The position numbers and the translations under genes were made by a program. Source: Paenibacillus sp. HB172176 (GTDB taxonomy: Bacteria > Bacillota > Bacilli > Paenibacillales > Paenibacillaceae). Taken from it: a DNA stretch of 64,000 nucleotides. The notes beneath the pieces were generated by a model. The model had not been told where the DNA came from. It searched no databases and saw nothing but the letters and a program-made list of their open reading frames with translations. The stretch spans positions 1 to 64,000 of the forward strand of contig NZ_JAATHD010000005.1 in assembly GCF_011947265.1 (NCBI RefSeq). Reading direction: 5' to 3'. This document shows, piece by piece, positions 18,006 through 27,267 of the stretch (the stretch's first letter is position 1; every line of letters starts with the position of its first letter).

Positions 18006-19739
18006 ATGAGAGTCAGAAGAACGGGTTTGATGTTGTTAATCATGCTGATGGCGTCCATGTTTGCGCTTAGCGCTTGCAGCAATTCGAACGAAAACGGAGC
18101 GAATTCTATCTCATCGGACAACGCAACCGGTCAGACAGGTAATCAGACAAACAGTCAGTCAAACACCAATGAACAAGATCAGTCAGGCCAATCAGGAGAG
18201 GCCGCGGCGTCCGACCCGCTCGGGAAATACGACCCGCCAATCGAGGTGTCGACGGTCCGTGCCGTGAACCAAACGTTCAAATACGATCCCGGCAAATCGC
18301 TCGACAATAATATTTGGACGGATATTTTCAAGAATCAATACGGGATCACGGTCAAGAATGATTGGGTTGTGGATGCGTCGCAGTATGATCAGAAGCTAAA
18401 CATCGCGATTGCATCCGGGCAAATTCCCGATTTTCTGCTTGTCAACCGGGAACAGATGATGAGGCTGTATGAATCCGATCAGTTGGAGGATTTGAGCGAT
18501 ATCCTGAAAACTTATGGTAGCGATTACATGAAGGAGCTTTTGAATCAGGATCAAGGCACCGCGTTGAATGCGGCTACCTTCGACGGCAAGCTGGTCGGCA
18601 TTCCGCAGTTGCCGGTGAACGGCGGCGTTTCCTCGGGAGAGATGATCTATCTTCGATACGACTGGTTGCAAAAGCTGAACCTGCCGGAGCCGAAGACGAT
18701 CGACGACGTGGTCAAGATTGCGACTGCTTTTGCAAAGGACGATCCGGACGGAAACGACAAAAATGATACGAACGGTCTCGGTGTCAACAAGGATCTATTC
18801 AGCCAGCACGGTTCACTTAAAGGATTCTTCAATGGCTTCAATGCTTACCCGCAAATTTGGGTGAAGGAAGACAGCGGCAAGCTGGTGTACGGTTCAATTC
18901 AGCCGGAAATGAAAACGGCATTGGAAAAGCTTCATGCGATGTACGCCGATGGCGTGATTGATCAGGAGTTTGCGGTCAAGGACTGGAATAAAATTAAAGA
19001 AGAAGTCGGGTCGGGCAAGGTGGGACTCGCTTACGGAACGGTAGCCGATGGCGGGTATATCGAAAAGGTGAACAAGGATAACGACCCGAATGCCGATTGG
19101 CGGGTGTATCCGATCGCTTCCCTGGACGGCAGCTCGGCAAATCCGCAGCTTAATGACACCGCCAACCAGTTCTACATCGTGCGCAAAGGAGCCGAGCACC
19201 CTGAAGCGGTCGTGAAATTAGGCAATATTTATTTGCAGCACTATTACTTGACCAACTATGCACCGGATCCAAATCCGTTCATAAACCGGGAAGGCATCTT
19301 CCCGGCCAAGTACGTTCCGGTTATCATCGATCCGATGAGCGTGAACCTCGATGCCTTCCGACAGGTGCAGGACGCGCTAGCCAAGGGAGACGGCAGTCAA
19401 CTCGGTTTCCCGGCAAACGTCCACTACGACCGGTTGACCAAATACGCCGCAGGGGATCAAAGCATGTGGTTCTCTAATATGGTGTTCGGCGAGTTGGGCT
19501 CGTTCAGTGTCATCGATTACTATGACAAGAACGGAATGGGCGTCTATAATCAATATCAGAAAGCCGCTACGCCCACCATGTCGGATAAACAATCGTCGCT
19601 GGAAAAGCTGGAGCTTGAAACATACACCAAGATAATCATGGGTCAATCGCCGATCAGTGAATTCGATAACTTCGTCAAGCAATGGAAGAAGCTTGGCGGA
19701 GACAAGATAACGGAGGAGGTCAACGCGGACGCTTCCTAA
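18006..19739 (+). CDS. Extracellular sugar-binding lipoprotein (LipO/YtcQ type) of importer 2
   Basis: A lipoprotein binding subunit with signal peptide and lipobox LSAC (Cys about 24), a polar Asn/Gln/Ser-rich linker, and a mature domain starting DPLGKYDPPI. The loop DPDGNDKNDTNG is the counterpart of that in the protein encoded at 4565, and both have 577 residues, so the two are paralogues that probably bind related sugars. GAGGGGAAG precedes the ATG. It is followed by a hairpin with a T run and then two permease genes, with the kinase/regulator pair at the end of the operon instead of the beginning. Confidence 0.92.
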   Translation: MRVRRTGLMLLIMLMASMFALSACSNSNENGANSISSDNATGQTGNQTNSQSNTNEQDQSGQSGEAAASDPLGKYDPPIEVSTVRAVNQTFKYDPGKSLDNNIWTDIFKNQYGITVKNDWVVDASQYDQKLNIAIASGQIPDFLLVNREQMMRLYESDQLEDLSDILKTYGSDYMKELLNQDQGTALNAATFDGKLVGIPQLPVNGGVSSGEMIYLRYDWLQKLNLPEPKTIDDVVKIATAFAKDDPDGNDKNDTNGLGVNKDLFSQHGSLKGFFNGFNAYPQIWVKEDSGKLVYGSIQPEMKTALEKLHAMYADGVIDQEFAVKDWNKIKEEVGSGKVGLAYGTVADGGYIEKVNKDNDPNADWRVYPIASLDGSSANPQLNDTANQFYIVRKGAEHPEAVVKLGNIYLQHYYLTNYAPDPNPFINREGIFPAKYVPVIIDPMSVNLDAFRQVQDALAKGDGSQLGFPANVHYDRLTKYAAGDQSMWFSNMVFGELGSFSVIDYYDKNGMGVYNQYQKAATPTMSDKQSSLEKLELETYTKIIMGQSPISEFDNFVKQWKKLGGDKITEEVNADAS

Positions 19740-19765
19740 TCGTATACCGTCATTTTTCGGCCAGA

Positions 19766-19800
19766 GAAGGCGGGGAGACTCGCCTTCTTCAATCTTTTTT
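19766..19800 (+). terminator. Intra-operon terminator/attenuator after the importer 2 binding-protein gene
   Basis: GAAGGCG and CGCCTTC form a stem around an 8-base loop, followed by TTCAATCTTTTTT. It lies between the binding-protein gene and the first permease gene. Partial termination here would give excess binding protein over permease, a common arrangement in such operons. Confidence 0.72.
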
Positions 19801-19819
19801 AAGGAAGGATAAACCTCAG

Positions 19820-20719
19820 ATGCTGCGCAAAATAAAGCGAGTCGAATTCCCCTTGCACCTCATGCTGATTCCGGGGCTGCTGGCGATATTGCTGTTTAAT
19901 TACATTCCGATGGTTGGCATGACGATTGCCTTTCAGGATTTTATGCCAGCTAAAGGCTTGTTTGGATCGAAGTGGATTGGCTTGGAAAATTTCAGATACA
20001 TGATGGAGTTGCCCGATTTCTACCAAATCCTCTGGAATACTGCTTTTATCGCCCTTATGAAGATTATCGCCGGTTTGGTTGTCCCGGTCACGATCGCTAT
20101 TCTACTGAATGAAGTTCGAAAAGAGTTTTTCAAGCGTTCCATTCAGACGCTGGTTTATTTGCCTCACTTCCTGTCCTGGGTCATATTGAGCGGCATACTG
20201 ATCGATATTTTGTCTCCTGGTCAAGGTGTAGTCAATCTGTTTATTCGTTGGCTGGGCTTTCATCCAATCTTTTTCCTTGGGGATAACCGCTGGTTTCCCT
20301 TTACGCTGGTCATCTCCAATGAATGGAAGGAGTTCGGCTTTAGCACGATTGTCTATTTGGCGGCAATCGCCGGGATCAGTCCCTCCCTGTATGAAGCGGC
20401 GATCGTGGACGGAGCCGGTCGCTGGAAGCAAACGCTGCATATCACACTGCCTGGAATGGCGCCGATTATCGTGTTGATGTGCACACTCAGCATCGGCAAT
20501 ATCCTGAACGCAGGGTTTGAGCAAATATTCAATCTGTACAGTCCGGTCGTCTATGAAAGCGGCGACATTATCGATACGTTCGTTTACCGCACCGGTTTGA
20601 TCGATGCGCAGTACGGACTAGCCACAGCGGTTGGTTTAATGAAATCGGCCGTATCTTTCATTTTGATCTCAATATCCTATTTCATGGCGTATCGATTTGC
20701 CAACTATCGGATTTTTTAA
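19820..20719 (+). CDS. ABC sugar permease, LplB type (importer 2)
   Basis: Six membrane helices and the coupling loop EAAIVDGAGRWKQTLHITLP mark this as the LplB-type subunit. It is nearly colinear with the 6377 product, including IDILSPGQG, LGDNRWFPF and the end AYRFANYRIF. The start at 19820 is supported by AAGGAAGG 11 bp upstream; the frame stays open upstream to 19682 only because it runs through the end of the binding-protein gene and the terminator hairpin. Confidence 0.94.
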   Translation: MLRKIKRVEFPLHLMLIPGLLAILLFNYIPMVGMTIAFQDFMPAKGLFGSKWIGLENFRYMMELPDFYQILWNTAFIALMKIIAGLVVPVTIAILLNEVRKEFFKRSIQTLVYLPHFLSWVILSGILIDILSPGQGVVNLFIRWLGFHPIFFLGDNRWFPFTLVISNEWKEFGFSTIVYLAAIAGISPSLYEAAIVDGAGRWKQTLHITLPGMAPIIVLMCTLSIGNILNAGFEQIFNLYSPVVYESGDIIDTFVYRTGLIDAQYGLATAVGLMKSAVSFILISISYFMAYRFANYRIF

Positions 20720-20732
20720 GGGGGAGTTCCAT

Positions 20733-21617
20733 GTGATTGGGCAATCATCCAGAGCTTATCGGTTGTTCCAAATCTTCAACTGTGTATTTCTGATCTTCCT
20801 ATCCGTCATCTGCGTGCTGCCGCTTATCCATTTGTTTGCCGTTTCGCTAAGCTCCACTGCAGCTGCCGAAGCGAACAAAGTATTCCTCTGGCCGGTGGAT
20901 TTCACGATGAAATCGTATGAGTTCGTGCTGGGACAATCGGCCTTCGTCAAGGCACTGCTAATCTCCTTGGAGCGTGTACTGCTGGGAGTGCCGATTAACA
21001 TGCTGCTGACGATTCTTGTCGCCTATCCGTTATCCAAAGAATCCTCGGAGTTGACCGGCCGCACATGGTATGTCTGGCTATTCGTGTTCACCATGCTGTT
21101 TCAAGGCGGGATCATTCCGCAGTACATGACGATGCGCATGCTCGGTTTGCTCGATACGATCTGGGTACTGGTGCTGCACGCTGCCGTTCCGGTTTTTAAT
21201 GTCGTTATTCTATTGAATTTTTTTCGAAATTTGCCGAAGGAGCTTCAAGAAGCGGCGCTAATCGACGGAGCGGGCCATTGGCGGATCATGTGGCGAATCT
21301 ATGTACCCTTGTCAGCGCCTTCAATCGCAACAGTAACGTTATTCACCATCGTGATGCATTGGAACGCTTGGTTCGACGGCATACTGTTCATGAATTCTCC
21401 GGATCATTATCCTTTGCAAAGCTATCTGTATACGGTGGTAGAGAGCATGGAGACGCTGGTCCAGAGCTCCACTGACCTCGATGCTTTGCTGGAGGTTTCT
21501 GATCGTACCGCTAAGGCGGCGCAGCTTTTTGTCGGGACGTTGCCGGTTCTGCTCGTCTATCCGTTCCTGCAGCGGCACTTCACGAAAGGGATTGTCCTGG
21601 GCAGTGTAAAGGAGTAG
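20733..21617 (+). CDS. ABC sugar permease, LplC/YtcP type (importer 2)
   Basis: The second permease of importer 2, with six helices, a coupling loop containing EAALIDGAGHWRIMWRIYVP, and the terminal LQRHFTKGIVLGSVKE. GTG at 20733 is the likely start: GGGGGAG lies 6-12 bp upstream, whereas the ATG two bases earlier is in another frame and the in-frame ATG at 20697 lies inside the preceding gene. It is a paralogue of the 7298 product. Confidence 0.92.
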   Translation: MIGQSSRAYRLFQIFNCVFLIFLSVICVLPLIHLFAVSLSSTAAAEANKVFLWPVDFTMKSYEFVLGQSAFVKALLISLERVLLGVPINMLLTILVAYPLSKESSELTGRTWYVWLFVFTMLFQGGIIPQYMTMRMLGLLDTIWVLVLHAAVPVFNVVILLNFFRNLPKELQEAALIDGAGHWRIMWRIYVPLSAPSIATVTLFTIVMHWNAWFDGILFMNSPDHYPLQSYLYTVVESMETLVQSSTDLDALLEVSDRTAKAAQLFVGTLPVLLVYPFLQRHFTKGIVLGSVKE

Positions 21618-21662
21618 CATGTTAGAACAGCAAGGACTTTCAGCCCGGGGAGGAGAATGACG

Positions 21663-23465
21663 ATGCGCCCGATTTGGAAACGCAAGCGTTTTTCCATTTT
21701 CAGCAAGCTGGTTCTGACTTTTCTGATTGTGATGGTTCCGTTTTATTTGCTGGGGATTTCGATGACGGATAAGGGCAAACATCTTGTTGGCATGGAGCTA
21801 TCCAAGTCGCTTGAGCAGCAGATGCAATTTTATCTGGTGTCGCTGGAGACTGAAATCGAGCGCATGACCGCTCTGCAGCGGGAGTTTATCAATGACGAAG
21901 ATTTGGACACGCTGGCCATGCTTCCGGAGAAGCTGACGACTTACGAGCGTCTGACAGCCGTCAACCGTCTTCAAGCAAGGTTGAATCTGATCAAGGAATC
22001 GAGTGCGTATATTGTGAATGTCAATGCGTACATCCCTTCCATTTCCAAAGTCGTCTCTTCCAACGCATCTGTGAACCCGTTAGACTCCGACAAGCTCGAA
22101 GAACTGAAGGCAGCTACTTTTCAATCGATTCCTCCCTTGTACAATGAGGGTAACGATTTATTTATTCGCGAATATTACCCCAGTCCGTACAACCTGGATT
22201 TGAAAAATCCCAGCTTCGTTCTGGAACTGCAAATTTCAACCCTGACGCTTGACCGCTTTCTTGAACAGTTGCCGGGGAACAAGGATGGCGGTGCGGTATT
22301 CATGCACGGGAATGCCTTGATTGTAAGCGATAAGCACAAGGCCGTGTTCGACAAAGTGATGGAGGACTTGAATCAATATTTTGCTTCTCCCGCAATCATA
22401 TCGCAAGACCCGTATGGGGAGAACAGGCAACCACAGATTCAAACCCGAACCTTGATTTTGAATCATGAATCCTATTTGACCGTGCACTTGTATTCGCCGG
22501 AGTTGGACTCGCATTTGATCGTCTACGTGCCGGAGAACAAGGTCATGGGACCGCTGCAAAAGTACCGGACATATATGTGGCTCATTTCGGTTCTCTCGCT
22601 TCTGATCATTCTGTTGTTCGCTTATTGGATCTACAGAATTATTCACCGGCCGTTGCGCAAGCTGGTCCGCGCATTCCGTAAAGTGGAATCCGGCGTTATG
22701 CAAGCTGGTATCCAGCACAACAGCAATGATGAATTTCATTATTTGTACGAAAGATTTAACGCTATGGTAGACCATCTAAACAAGCTGGTATTCGAAGTGT
22801 ACGAGCACAAAATTAACTTGCAGCAGTCCGAGCTAAAGCAACTGCAATCGCAAATCAATCCACATTTTCTCTATAACAGCTTTTATTTGCTGTACCGCAT
22901 GACTCGGGCGCAAGATATCGAGACGGCGACACGTTTTACCCGTTTTTTGGGCGACTATTATCAGTATATAACGAGAAATGGCAGCGACGAGGTGGTGTTG
23001 GAGGAAGAGATCCGTCATGTCCGAGCGTACACGGAAATTCAATCGATTCGTTTCGGCGGACGGATTCAGGTTGCCATTGAGCCAATTCCCGAAGATTGCA
23101 GTACGATCATTGTACCGCGGCTTGTGCTGCAACCCATTGTAGAGAATGCTTACCAGCATGGATTTGACGGGGAGTTGTCGGAATACAGGCTGGAGATTCA
23201 TTTTGTTATGGAACGGTCGTCCGCAGGCGAACCGCTGCTGGTCCTTCAAGTGAAGGATAACGGCATCGGCCTATCAGAAGCCGAATTACAGGAGTGGCGC
23301 GGTAAGCTGGACAACGCTCTTCCCGTCTATGAAGTTACGGGGATTTTGAACGTGCATCGCCGTCTTCGGATGAAATACGGTGGGGCGGGGGGTATTCGTC
23401 TGAATCGGGCGGATATAGGGCTTGAGGTTGCGTTGCTGATCCCTTGCAGCAATCGAACAGCTTGA
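21663..23465 (+). CDS. YesM-type membrane sensor histidine kinase (pairs with regulator at 23502)
   Basis: It has the same plan as the 1072 kinase: a first membrane helix (about 17-37), an extracellular sensor of about 255 residues, a second helix near 305-325, HAMP, the His_kinase block QSQINPHFLYN with phospho-acceptor His401, and a HATPase domain with PIVENAYQHGF and an intact G1 box DNGIGLS. Of two in-frame ATGs, 21663 has the better distance (9 bp) from GGAGG. The gene is downstream of importer 2 and probably senses its substrate or its binding protein. Confidence 0.9.
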   Translation: MRPIWKRKRFSIFSKLVLTFLIVMVPFYLLGISMTDKGKHLVGMELSKSLEQQMQFYLVSLETEIERMTALQREFINDEDLDTLAMLPEKLTTYERLTAVNRLQARLNLIKESSAYIVNVNAYIPSISKVVSSNASVNPLDSDKLEELKAATFQSIPPLYNEGNDLFIREYYPSPYNLDLKNPSFVLELQISTLTLDRFLEQLPGNKDGGAVFMHGNALIVSDKHKAVFDKVMEDLNQYFASPAIISQDPYGENRQPQIQTRTLILNHESYLTVHLYSPELDSHLIVYVPENKVMGPLQKYRTYMWLISVLSLLIILLFAYWIYRIIHRPLRKLVRAFRKVESGVMQAGIQHNSNDEFHYLYERFNAMVDHLNKLVFEVYEHKINLQQSELKQLQSQINPHFLYNSFYLLYRMTRAQDIETATRFTRFLGDYYQYITRNGSDEVVLEEEIRHVRAYTEIQSIRFGGRIQVAIEPIPEDCSTIIVPRLVLQPIVENAYQHGFDGELSEYRLEIHFVMERSSAGEPLLVLQVKDNGIGLSEAELQEWRGKLDNALPVYEVTGILNVHRRLRMKYGGAGGIRLNRADIGLEVALLIPCSNRTA

Positions 23466-23501
23466 CGCAGGCCGAGAATACGTCGAAGGAGGAGAAGAAG
23501 C

Positions 23502-25178
23502 ATGCTGCAATTGCTTATCGTGGATGACGAACAGCTCGCGGTCGACTATTTAATAGAAGCGCTGGAAGATTGGCCGGATTTCCCGATGACGATTACCAAA
23601 GCGTATTCCGGCAAAGAGGCCTTGGAAAAGATCGAACACGCGAAGGTGGACGTACTGTTGACCGATATCCACATGCCGGGCATGAACGGTATGGAACTGG
23701 CAGAAGAAATCAAGCGGCGATGGCCGAGATGCCGCGTCATCTTTCTGACGGGTTACAATGACTTCGATTACGTCCAGTCAGCGCTGCGCAAGGGTGGGGT
23801 CGATTACGTGCTGAAGACGGAAGGGGACGAGATGATTGTACGAGCGCTGAAAAAGGCGGTTGCCTCGATCGAGACGGAGCTGGGCAAGGAAGAGATTTTG
23901 CAAAAGGCAAGGCAGCAGGTGCATCTGGCTCTTCCTTTTCTCAGGCGGGAGTACTTGACCGAATTTCTATTGGGAGGAGAAGTGGAGATTCAAGCGGCGC
24001 GACGGAACCGGTTCAAGGAGTTGGCAATTGATCTGGAACCAGAGCATTCGGTGTTTGCCGTTCTTGGAAGAATCGATGATTGGGGGAGCTTCTCCTCTCC
24101 GTCGGATCACCTGCTTCTCTCCTATTCCATTCATAATATTGCGGAAGAGTACTTCCGCGAGGCGTTTCGCTGTGTCTCCTTCTCGTATGATCAAACCCGA
24201 TTGGTCTGGTTGCTTCAGCCGCCGAAGGAACTGCAGCAGGAGGAAAGGGTACAGGATATGCTGGAGAGATGTACGGAGCGTATTCAGTCGGCTTGCGGCA
24301 GCTTGTTGAAAATCCCCGTTTCCATTGCGTGGTCTTCGCAGCCGTCGGAATGGGAAGGGGTGGCCAATCGGCTGGAGAATTTGAAAATGCAGCTTGCCTT
24401 TCGTATGGGCTCGGGCGAGGCCATGCTTGTAAGCGATGAGATGAATGAGTCGGCTAAGCTGCGTTCGAGTCGGTCAGCAATGGAAATCGGCCGATTGCGA
24501 TCAGCCGTTCATAAACTCGATCTGCTTGAATCGGTTTTGGACGACGGCAATAGAGATAAGTTCGTCGGACTGTATGACGAATGGTTTGAAGTCGATCTGG
24601 CGGTTATTTCCGATCAGGGAGACAAGTGGTTCGGTCTCGAAATTTTTTCCCGCATCTCGGCATTTTTCCTGACTTATATGAATAAACGCGGATTGTTCGC
24701 GAATGTTGGCATTGGCACGGAGTTTTCAACGGACAAAATTTACAACCCCGACCGGCATGCGAATTTGCAGGAAATGATTCGGTTTTTCTCTGACATGGGG
24801 ATTCGGATTGCCGAATATACCGATCGCAGCCGGATTGAACGGAGCCATGATGTGATCCGACGCGTTCACGAATACATCCATCAGTTCTTGCACGAAGAGC
24901 TATCCTTGACGAAGCTGGCGGATTTGGTCTATCTGAGTCCGCCCTATTTCTCCAGATTGTACAAGCAGGTTACGGGGAAAGGGTTATTGGAGTATATCAA
25001 CGAAACAAGAATTCAAAAAGCCAAGCTGCTGCTGAAGACAACGGATAAGAAAATCAATGAAATCAGCGTGGAGATTGGATTGGAGTCGGCTTCGTACTTC
25101 ACCCGTCTGTTTCGAAAGAAGAACGGGGTTACACCGCAGGAATACCGGGATAGCAGCAAGGGGATGGAAACGTTCTAA
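23502..25178 (+). CDS. YesN-type response regulator with AraC DNA-binding domain
   Basis: The partner of the kinase 36 bp upstream. The receiver domain has DD at 8-9, Asp55 in LLTDIHMPG, and YVLKTEGDE. The middle region (about 130-440) has no recognised motif. The C-terminal AraC unit includes LSPPYFSRLYKQVTGKG and GLESASYFTRLFRKKNGVTP. GGAGGAGAAG precedes the ATG. It is related to the 2831 product throughout and likely drives the importer 2 promoter at 17936. After it, 25179-25327 shows no gene and only a weak imperfect hairpin around 25166-25193. Confidence 0.92.
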   Translation: MLQLLIVDDEQLAVDYLIEALEDWPDFPMTITKAYSGKEALEKIEHAKVDVLLTDIHMPGMNGMELAEEIKRRWPRCRVIFLTGYNDFDYVQSALRKGGVDYVLKTEGDEMIVRALKKAVASIETELGKEEILQKARQQVHLALPFLRREYLTEFLLGGEVEIQAARRNRFKELAIDLEPEHSVFAVLGRIDDWGSFSSPSDHLLLSYSIHNIAEEYFREAFRCVSFSYDQTRLVWLLQPPKELQQEERVQDMLERCTERIQSACGSLLKIPVSIAWSSQPSEWEGVANRLENLKMQLAFRMGSGEAMLVSDEMNESAKLRSSRSAMEIGRLRSAVHKLDLLESVLDDGNRDKFVGLYDEWFEVDLAVISDQGDKWFGLEIFSRISAFFLTYMNKRGLFANVGIGTEFSTDKIYNPDRHANLQEMIRFFSDMGIRIAEYTDRSRIERSHDVIRRVHEYIHQFLHEELSLTKLADLVYLSPPYFSRLYKQVTGKGLLEYINETRIQKAKLLLKTTDKKINEISVEIGLESASYFTRLFRKKNGVTPQEYRDSSKGMETF

Positions 25179-25327
25179 GAAAGGACGGTTTCCTTCGAAG
25201 GGCTCTTTTACAGTAGAAGGATTATCAAGTCAAATTCAAAGCGGTAGAATCGACACAGAAGCAGAATAAAGCGAATAGTCATTCCTCATAAAGCAGAATG
25301 GATCTATTAGAATGACCCTGTTTCCGC

Positions 25328-25356
25328 TTGACCCCTCGAAGCGCCTTATATATAAT
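25328..25356 (+). promoter_or_regulatory. sigma-A promoter of guaA
   Basis: TTGACC at 25328 and TATAAT at 25351 are separated by 17 bp, close to the ideal housekeeping promoter. Transcription would start near 25363, giving a 5' leader of only about 20 bases, too short for a purine riboswitch. GuaA is therefore expressed independently of the glycan locus upstream. Confidence 0.85.
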
Positions 25357-25384
25357 TATCACATTAATCGAGGGAGGCTCGGAC

Positions 25385-26923
25385 ATGACGAAGCAGAATG
25401 AAATTATTGTTGTCCTAGATTTCGGAGGACAATACAACCAGCTGATTGCGCGCCGCATCAGGGATTTGGGCGTATACAGCGAGCTGTTGCCTTATAATAC
25501 GCCGGTAGAGCGGATCCGTGAATTGCAACCGAAGGGCATCGTATTCTCGGGAGGACCGGCTAGCGTTTATGAAGAAAATTCACCGCGCGTAGATCCAGCG
25601 ATCTACGATTTGAATATTCCGATTTTCGGTATTTGCTACGGCATGCAATTGATGTCCTATCAATTGAACGGCAAGGTTGAGCGCGCGGGCAAGCGCGAAT
25701 ACGGCAAAGCCGAGGTGGAGTTCGCCGAAGGTAACGAAATCACATTCGGACTAGACAAGGTGCAGACCGTCTGGATGAGCCATGGCGACCATGTTGTCGA
25801 ACTGCCCGAAGGTTTCAAAGTGGACGCTTATACGGAGCATGCTCCAATCGCGGGCATTAGCAACAAGGAGCGTCAATTGTACGGCGTGCAATTCCACCCG
25901 GAGGTTCGGCACTCGGAATTCGGCAATGAAATGATCCGCAACTTCCTGTACAATATTTGCGATTGCGACGGCACATGGACGATGGAATCGTTCATCGAGG
26001 ATATGATTGTTGAGATTCGTAACGAAGTAGGCGACAAAAAGGTGCTTTGCGCGCTTTCGGGCGGCGTGGATTCCTCCGTAGTTGCCATCCTGCTCCATAA
26101 GGCGATCGGCGATCAACTGACTTGCATGTTCATCGATCATGGCTTGCTGCGCAAGGGCGAGGCCGAGAGCGTGATGGAAACCTTCGTCGGCAAATTCGAT
26201 ATGAAGGTATTGAAGATTGATGCGCGCGACCGTTTCCTCGGCAAGCTTGCAGGCGTAGACGATCCCGAGAAAAAGCGCAAAATTATCGGTAACGAGTTCA
26301 TCTACTGCTTCCAGGAAGAATCGGACAAGCTGGAAAACTTTGAGTTCCTGGCACAGGGAACCTTGTATACGGATATCGTTGAGAGCGGCACGGCGACCGC
26401 GCAAACGATCAAGTCGCATCATAATGTAGGCGGCTTGCCGGAGGATATCAAATTCAAGCTGATCGAGCCGCTTAAAGCGCTGTTCAAGGACGAGGTTCGC
26501 AAGGTCGGCGAGGAATGCGGCTTGCCGGAAGCGATTGTATGGCGTCAGCCGTTCCCGGGCCCGGGACTTGCGATTCGCGTGCTTGGCGAAGTAACCGAAG
26601 AGAAGCTTCATATCGTGCGCGAATCCGATGCGATTCTGCGTGACGAAATCGCCAAAGCCGGTCTTGATCGTGAAATTTGGCAATATTTCACCGCGCTGCC
26701 GAATATGAAGAGCGTAGGCGTCATGGGCGATGCCCGCACCTACTCCTATACGGTTGGCATCCGCGCCGTAACGTCCATCGACGGCATGACCGCCGACTGG
26801 GCGCGCATCCCTTGGGATGTGCTGGAGAAGATCTCCGTACGTATCGTCAACGAGGTCGACAATGTCAACCGCATCGTCTATGACGTAACCTCGAAGCCGC
26901 CTGCGACGATTGAGTGGGAGTAA
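25385..26923 (+). CDS. guaA: GMP synthase (glutamine-hydrolysing)
   Basis: Converts XMP, ATP and glutamine to GMP, the last step of guanine nucleotide synthesis, in the cytoplasm. The class I glutamine amidotransferase domain (1-200) has the nucleophile Cys84 in FGICYGMQ and the His/Glu pair in [10 protein letters not shown]. The ATP pyrophosphatase domain has the P-loop SGGVDSS at 225-231. The C-terminal dimerisation domain ends KPPATIEWE. At 512 residues it matches the usual length. The start follows GGGAGG at 25385; the longer in-frame start at 25328 lies inside the promoter. The 3' end is the left border of an AT-rich island, and a diverged second copy of its last ~60 codons lies at 32653. 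Confidence 0.98.
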   Translation: MTKQNEIIVVLDFGGQYNQLIARRIRDLGVYSELLPYNTPVERIRELQPKGIVFSGGPASVYEENSPRVDPAIYDLNIPIFGICYGMQLMSYQLNGKVERAGKREYGKAEVEFAEGNEITFGLDKVQTVWMSHGDHVVELPEGFKVDAYTEHAPIAGISNKERQLYGVQFHPEVRHSEFGNEMIRNFLYNICDCDGTWTMESFIEDMIVEIRNEVGDKKVLCALSGGVDSSVVAILLHKAIGDQLTCMFIDHGLLRKGEAESVMETFVGKFDMKVLKIDARDRFLGKLAGVDDPEKKRKIIGNEFIYCFQEESDKLENFEFLAQGTLYTDIVESGTATAQTIKSHHNVGGLPEDIKFKLIEPLKALFKDEVRKVGEECGLPEAIVWRQPFPGPGLAIRVLGEVTEEKLHIVRESDAILRDEIAKAGLDREIWQYFTALPNMKSVGVMGDARTYSYTVGIRAVTSIDGMTADWARIPWDVLEKISVRIVNEVDNVNRIVYDVTSKPPATIEWE

Positions 26924-26948
26924 GTTGGATTGAAATGATGTAGTCAAA

Positions 26949-26982
26949 TGCCGGAAGCCTTGATACATAAGGGTTCTCGGCA
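26949..26982. promoter_or_regulatory. Stem-loop just after guaA at island border
   Basis: TGCCGGAAGCCTT and AAGGGTTCTCGGCA can pair around a 7-base loop with one internal mismatch and one bulged base. There is no T run, so it is not a typical terminator, and the better guaA-type terminator lies at the far end of the island (32867). It may be a structure left by, or used by, the inserted element. Confidence 0.5.
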
Positions 26983-27008
26983 TCGCGTGAAAGTTAATTT
27001 CCATCGCA

Positions 27009-27024
27009 CCAGCAACTATTGAGT
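27009..27024 (+). repeat. att-like copy of the guaA 3'-end motif
   Basis: CCAGCAACTATTGAGT matches 32812-32827 in the distal guaA fragment at 15 of 16 positions, and 26900-26915 at the end of intact guaA at 13 of 16. In one frame it still reads Pro-Ala-Thr-Ile-Glu, as guaA does. It may mark an attachment core or the trace of an earlier insertion. Confidence 0.45.
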
Positions 27025-27260
27025 TCAAAAAATTACTCTCTTTTATCTGCGTTGTTTAGCAAATAGAAGGGAGTTTTTTTATGACCAAAATTAACGAGTT
27101 GATTAAGGATTTCAAACTTAACCACTAAATCTTAAAAAATGTATGTTGAACTTTGTATGTTTTTATACAGGTAGGAAAAGTTCATGATTAAAACATTAAG
27201 TGTCTATGAAGCCAAGGAAGTGACATAGGTTCATTACAAGAAATATATACCATAACGATC
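27025..27260 (+). other. Decayed island sequence left of the IS element, with two tiny ORFs
   Basis: No full-length gene is present. A well-placed GAAGGGAG ribosome site precedes ATG at 27081, but the frame encodes only 15 residues (MTKINELIKDFKLNH) before a stop; it could be the remaining start of a truncated gene, such as the missing recombinase, though nothing in it proves this. A second 14-codon frame begins at ATG 27184. The base composition is AT-rich, unlike guaA. Confidence 0.4.
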
Positions 27261-27267
27261 AATAACA

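Noticed and set aside
25179..25384. Purine riboswitch upstream of guaA
   Set aside because: The predicted transcription start leaves only about a 20-base leader, and the aptamer core sequences were not seen in the gap.
25751..27028. 425-residue open frame on the minus strand opposite guaA
   Set aside because: Antisense shadow of guaA, which is certain; no motifs and no ribosome site.
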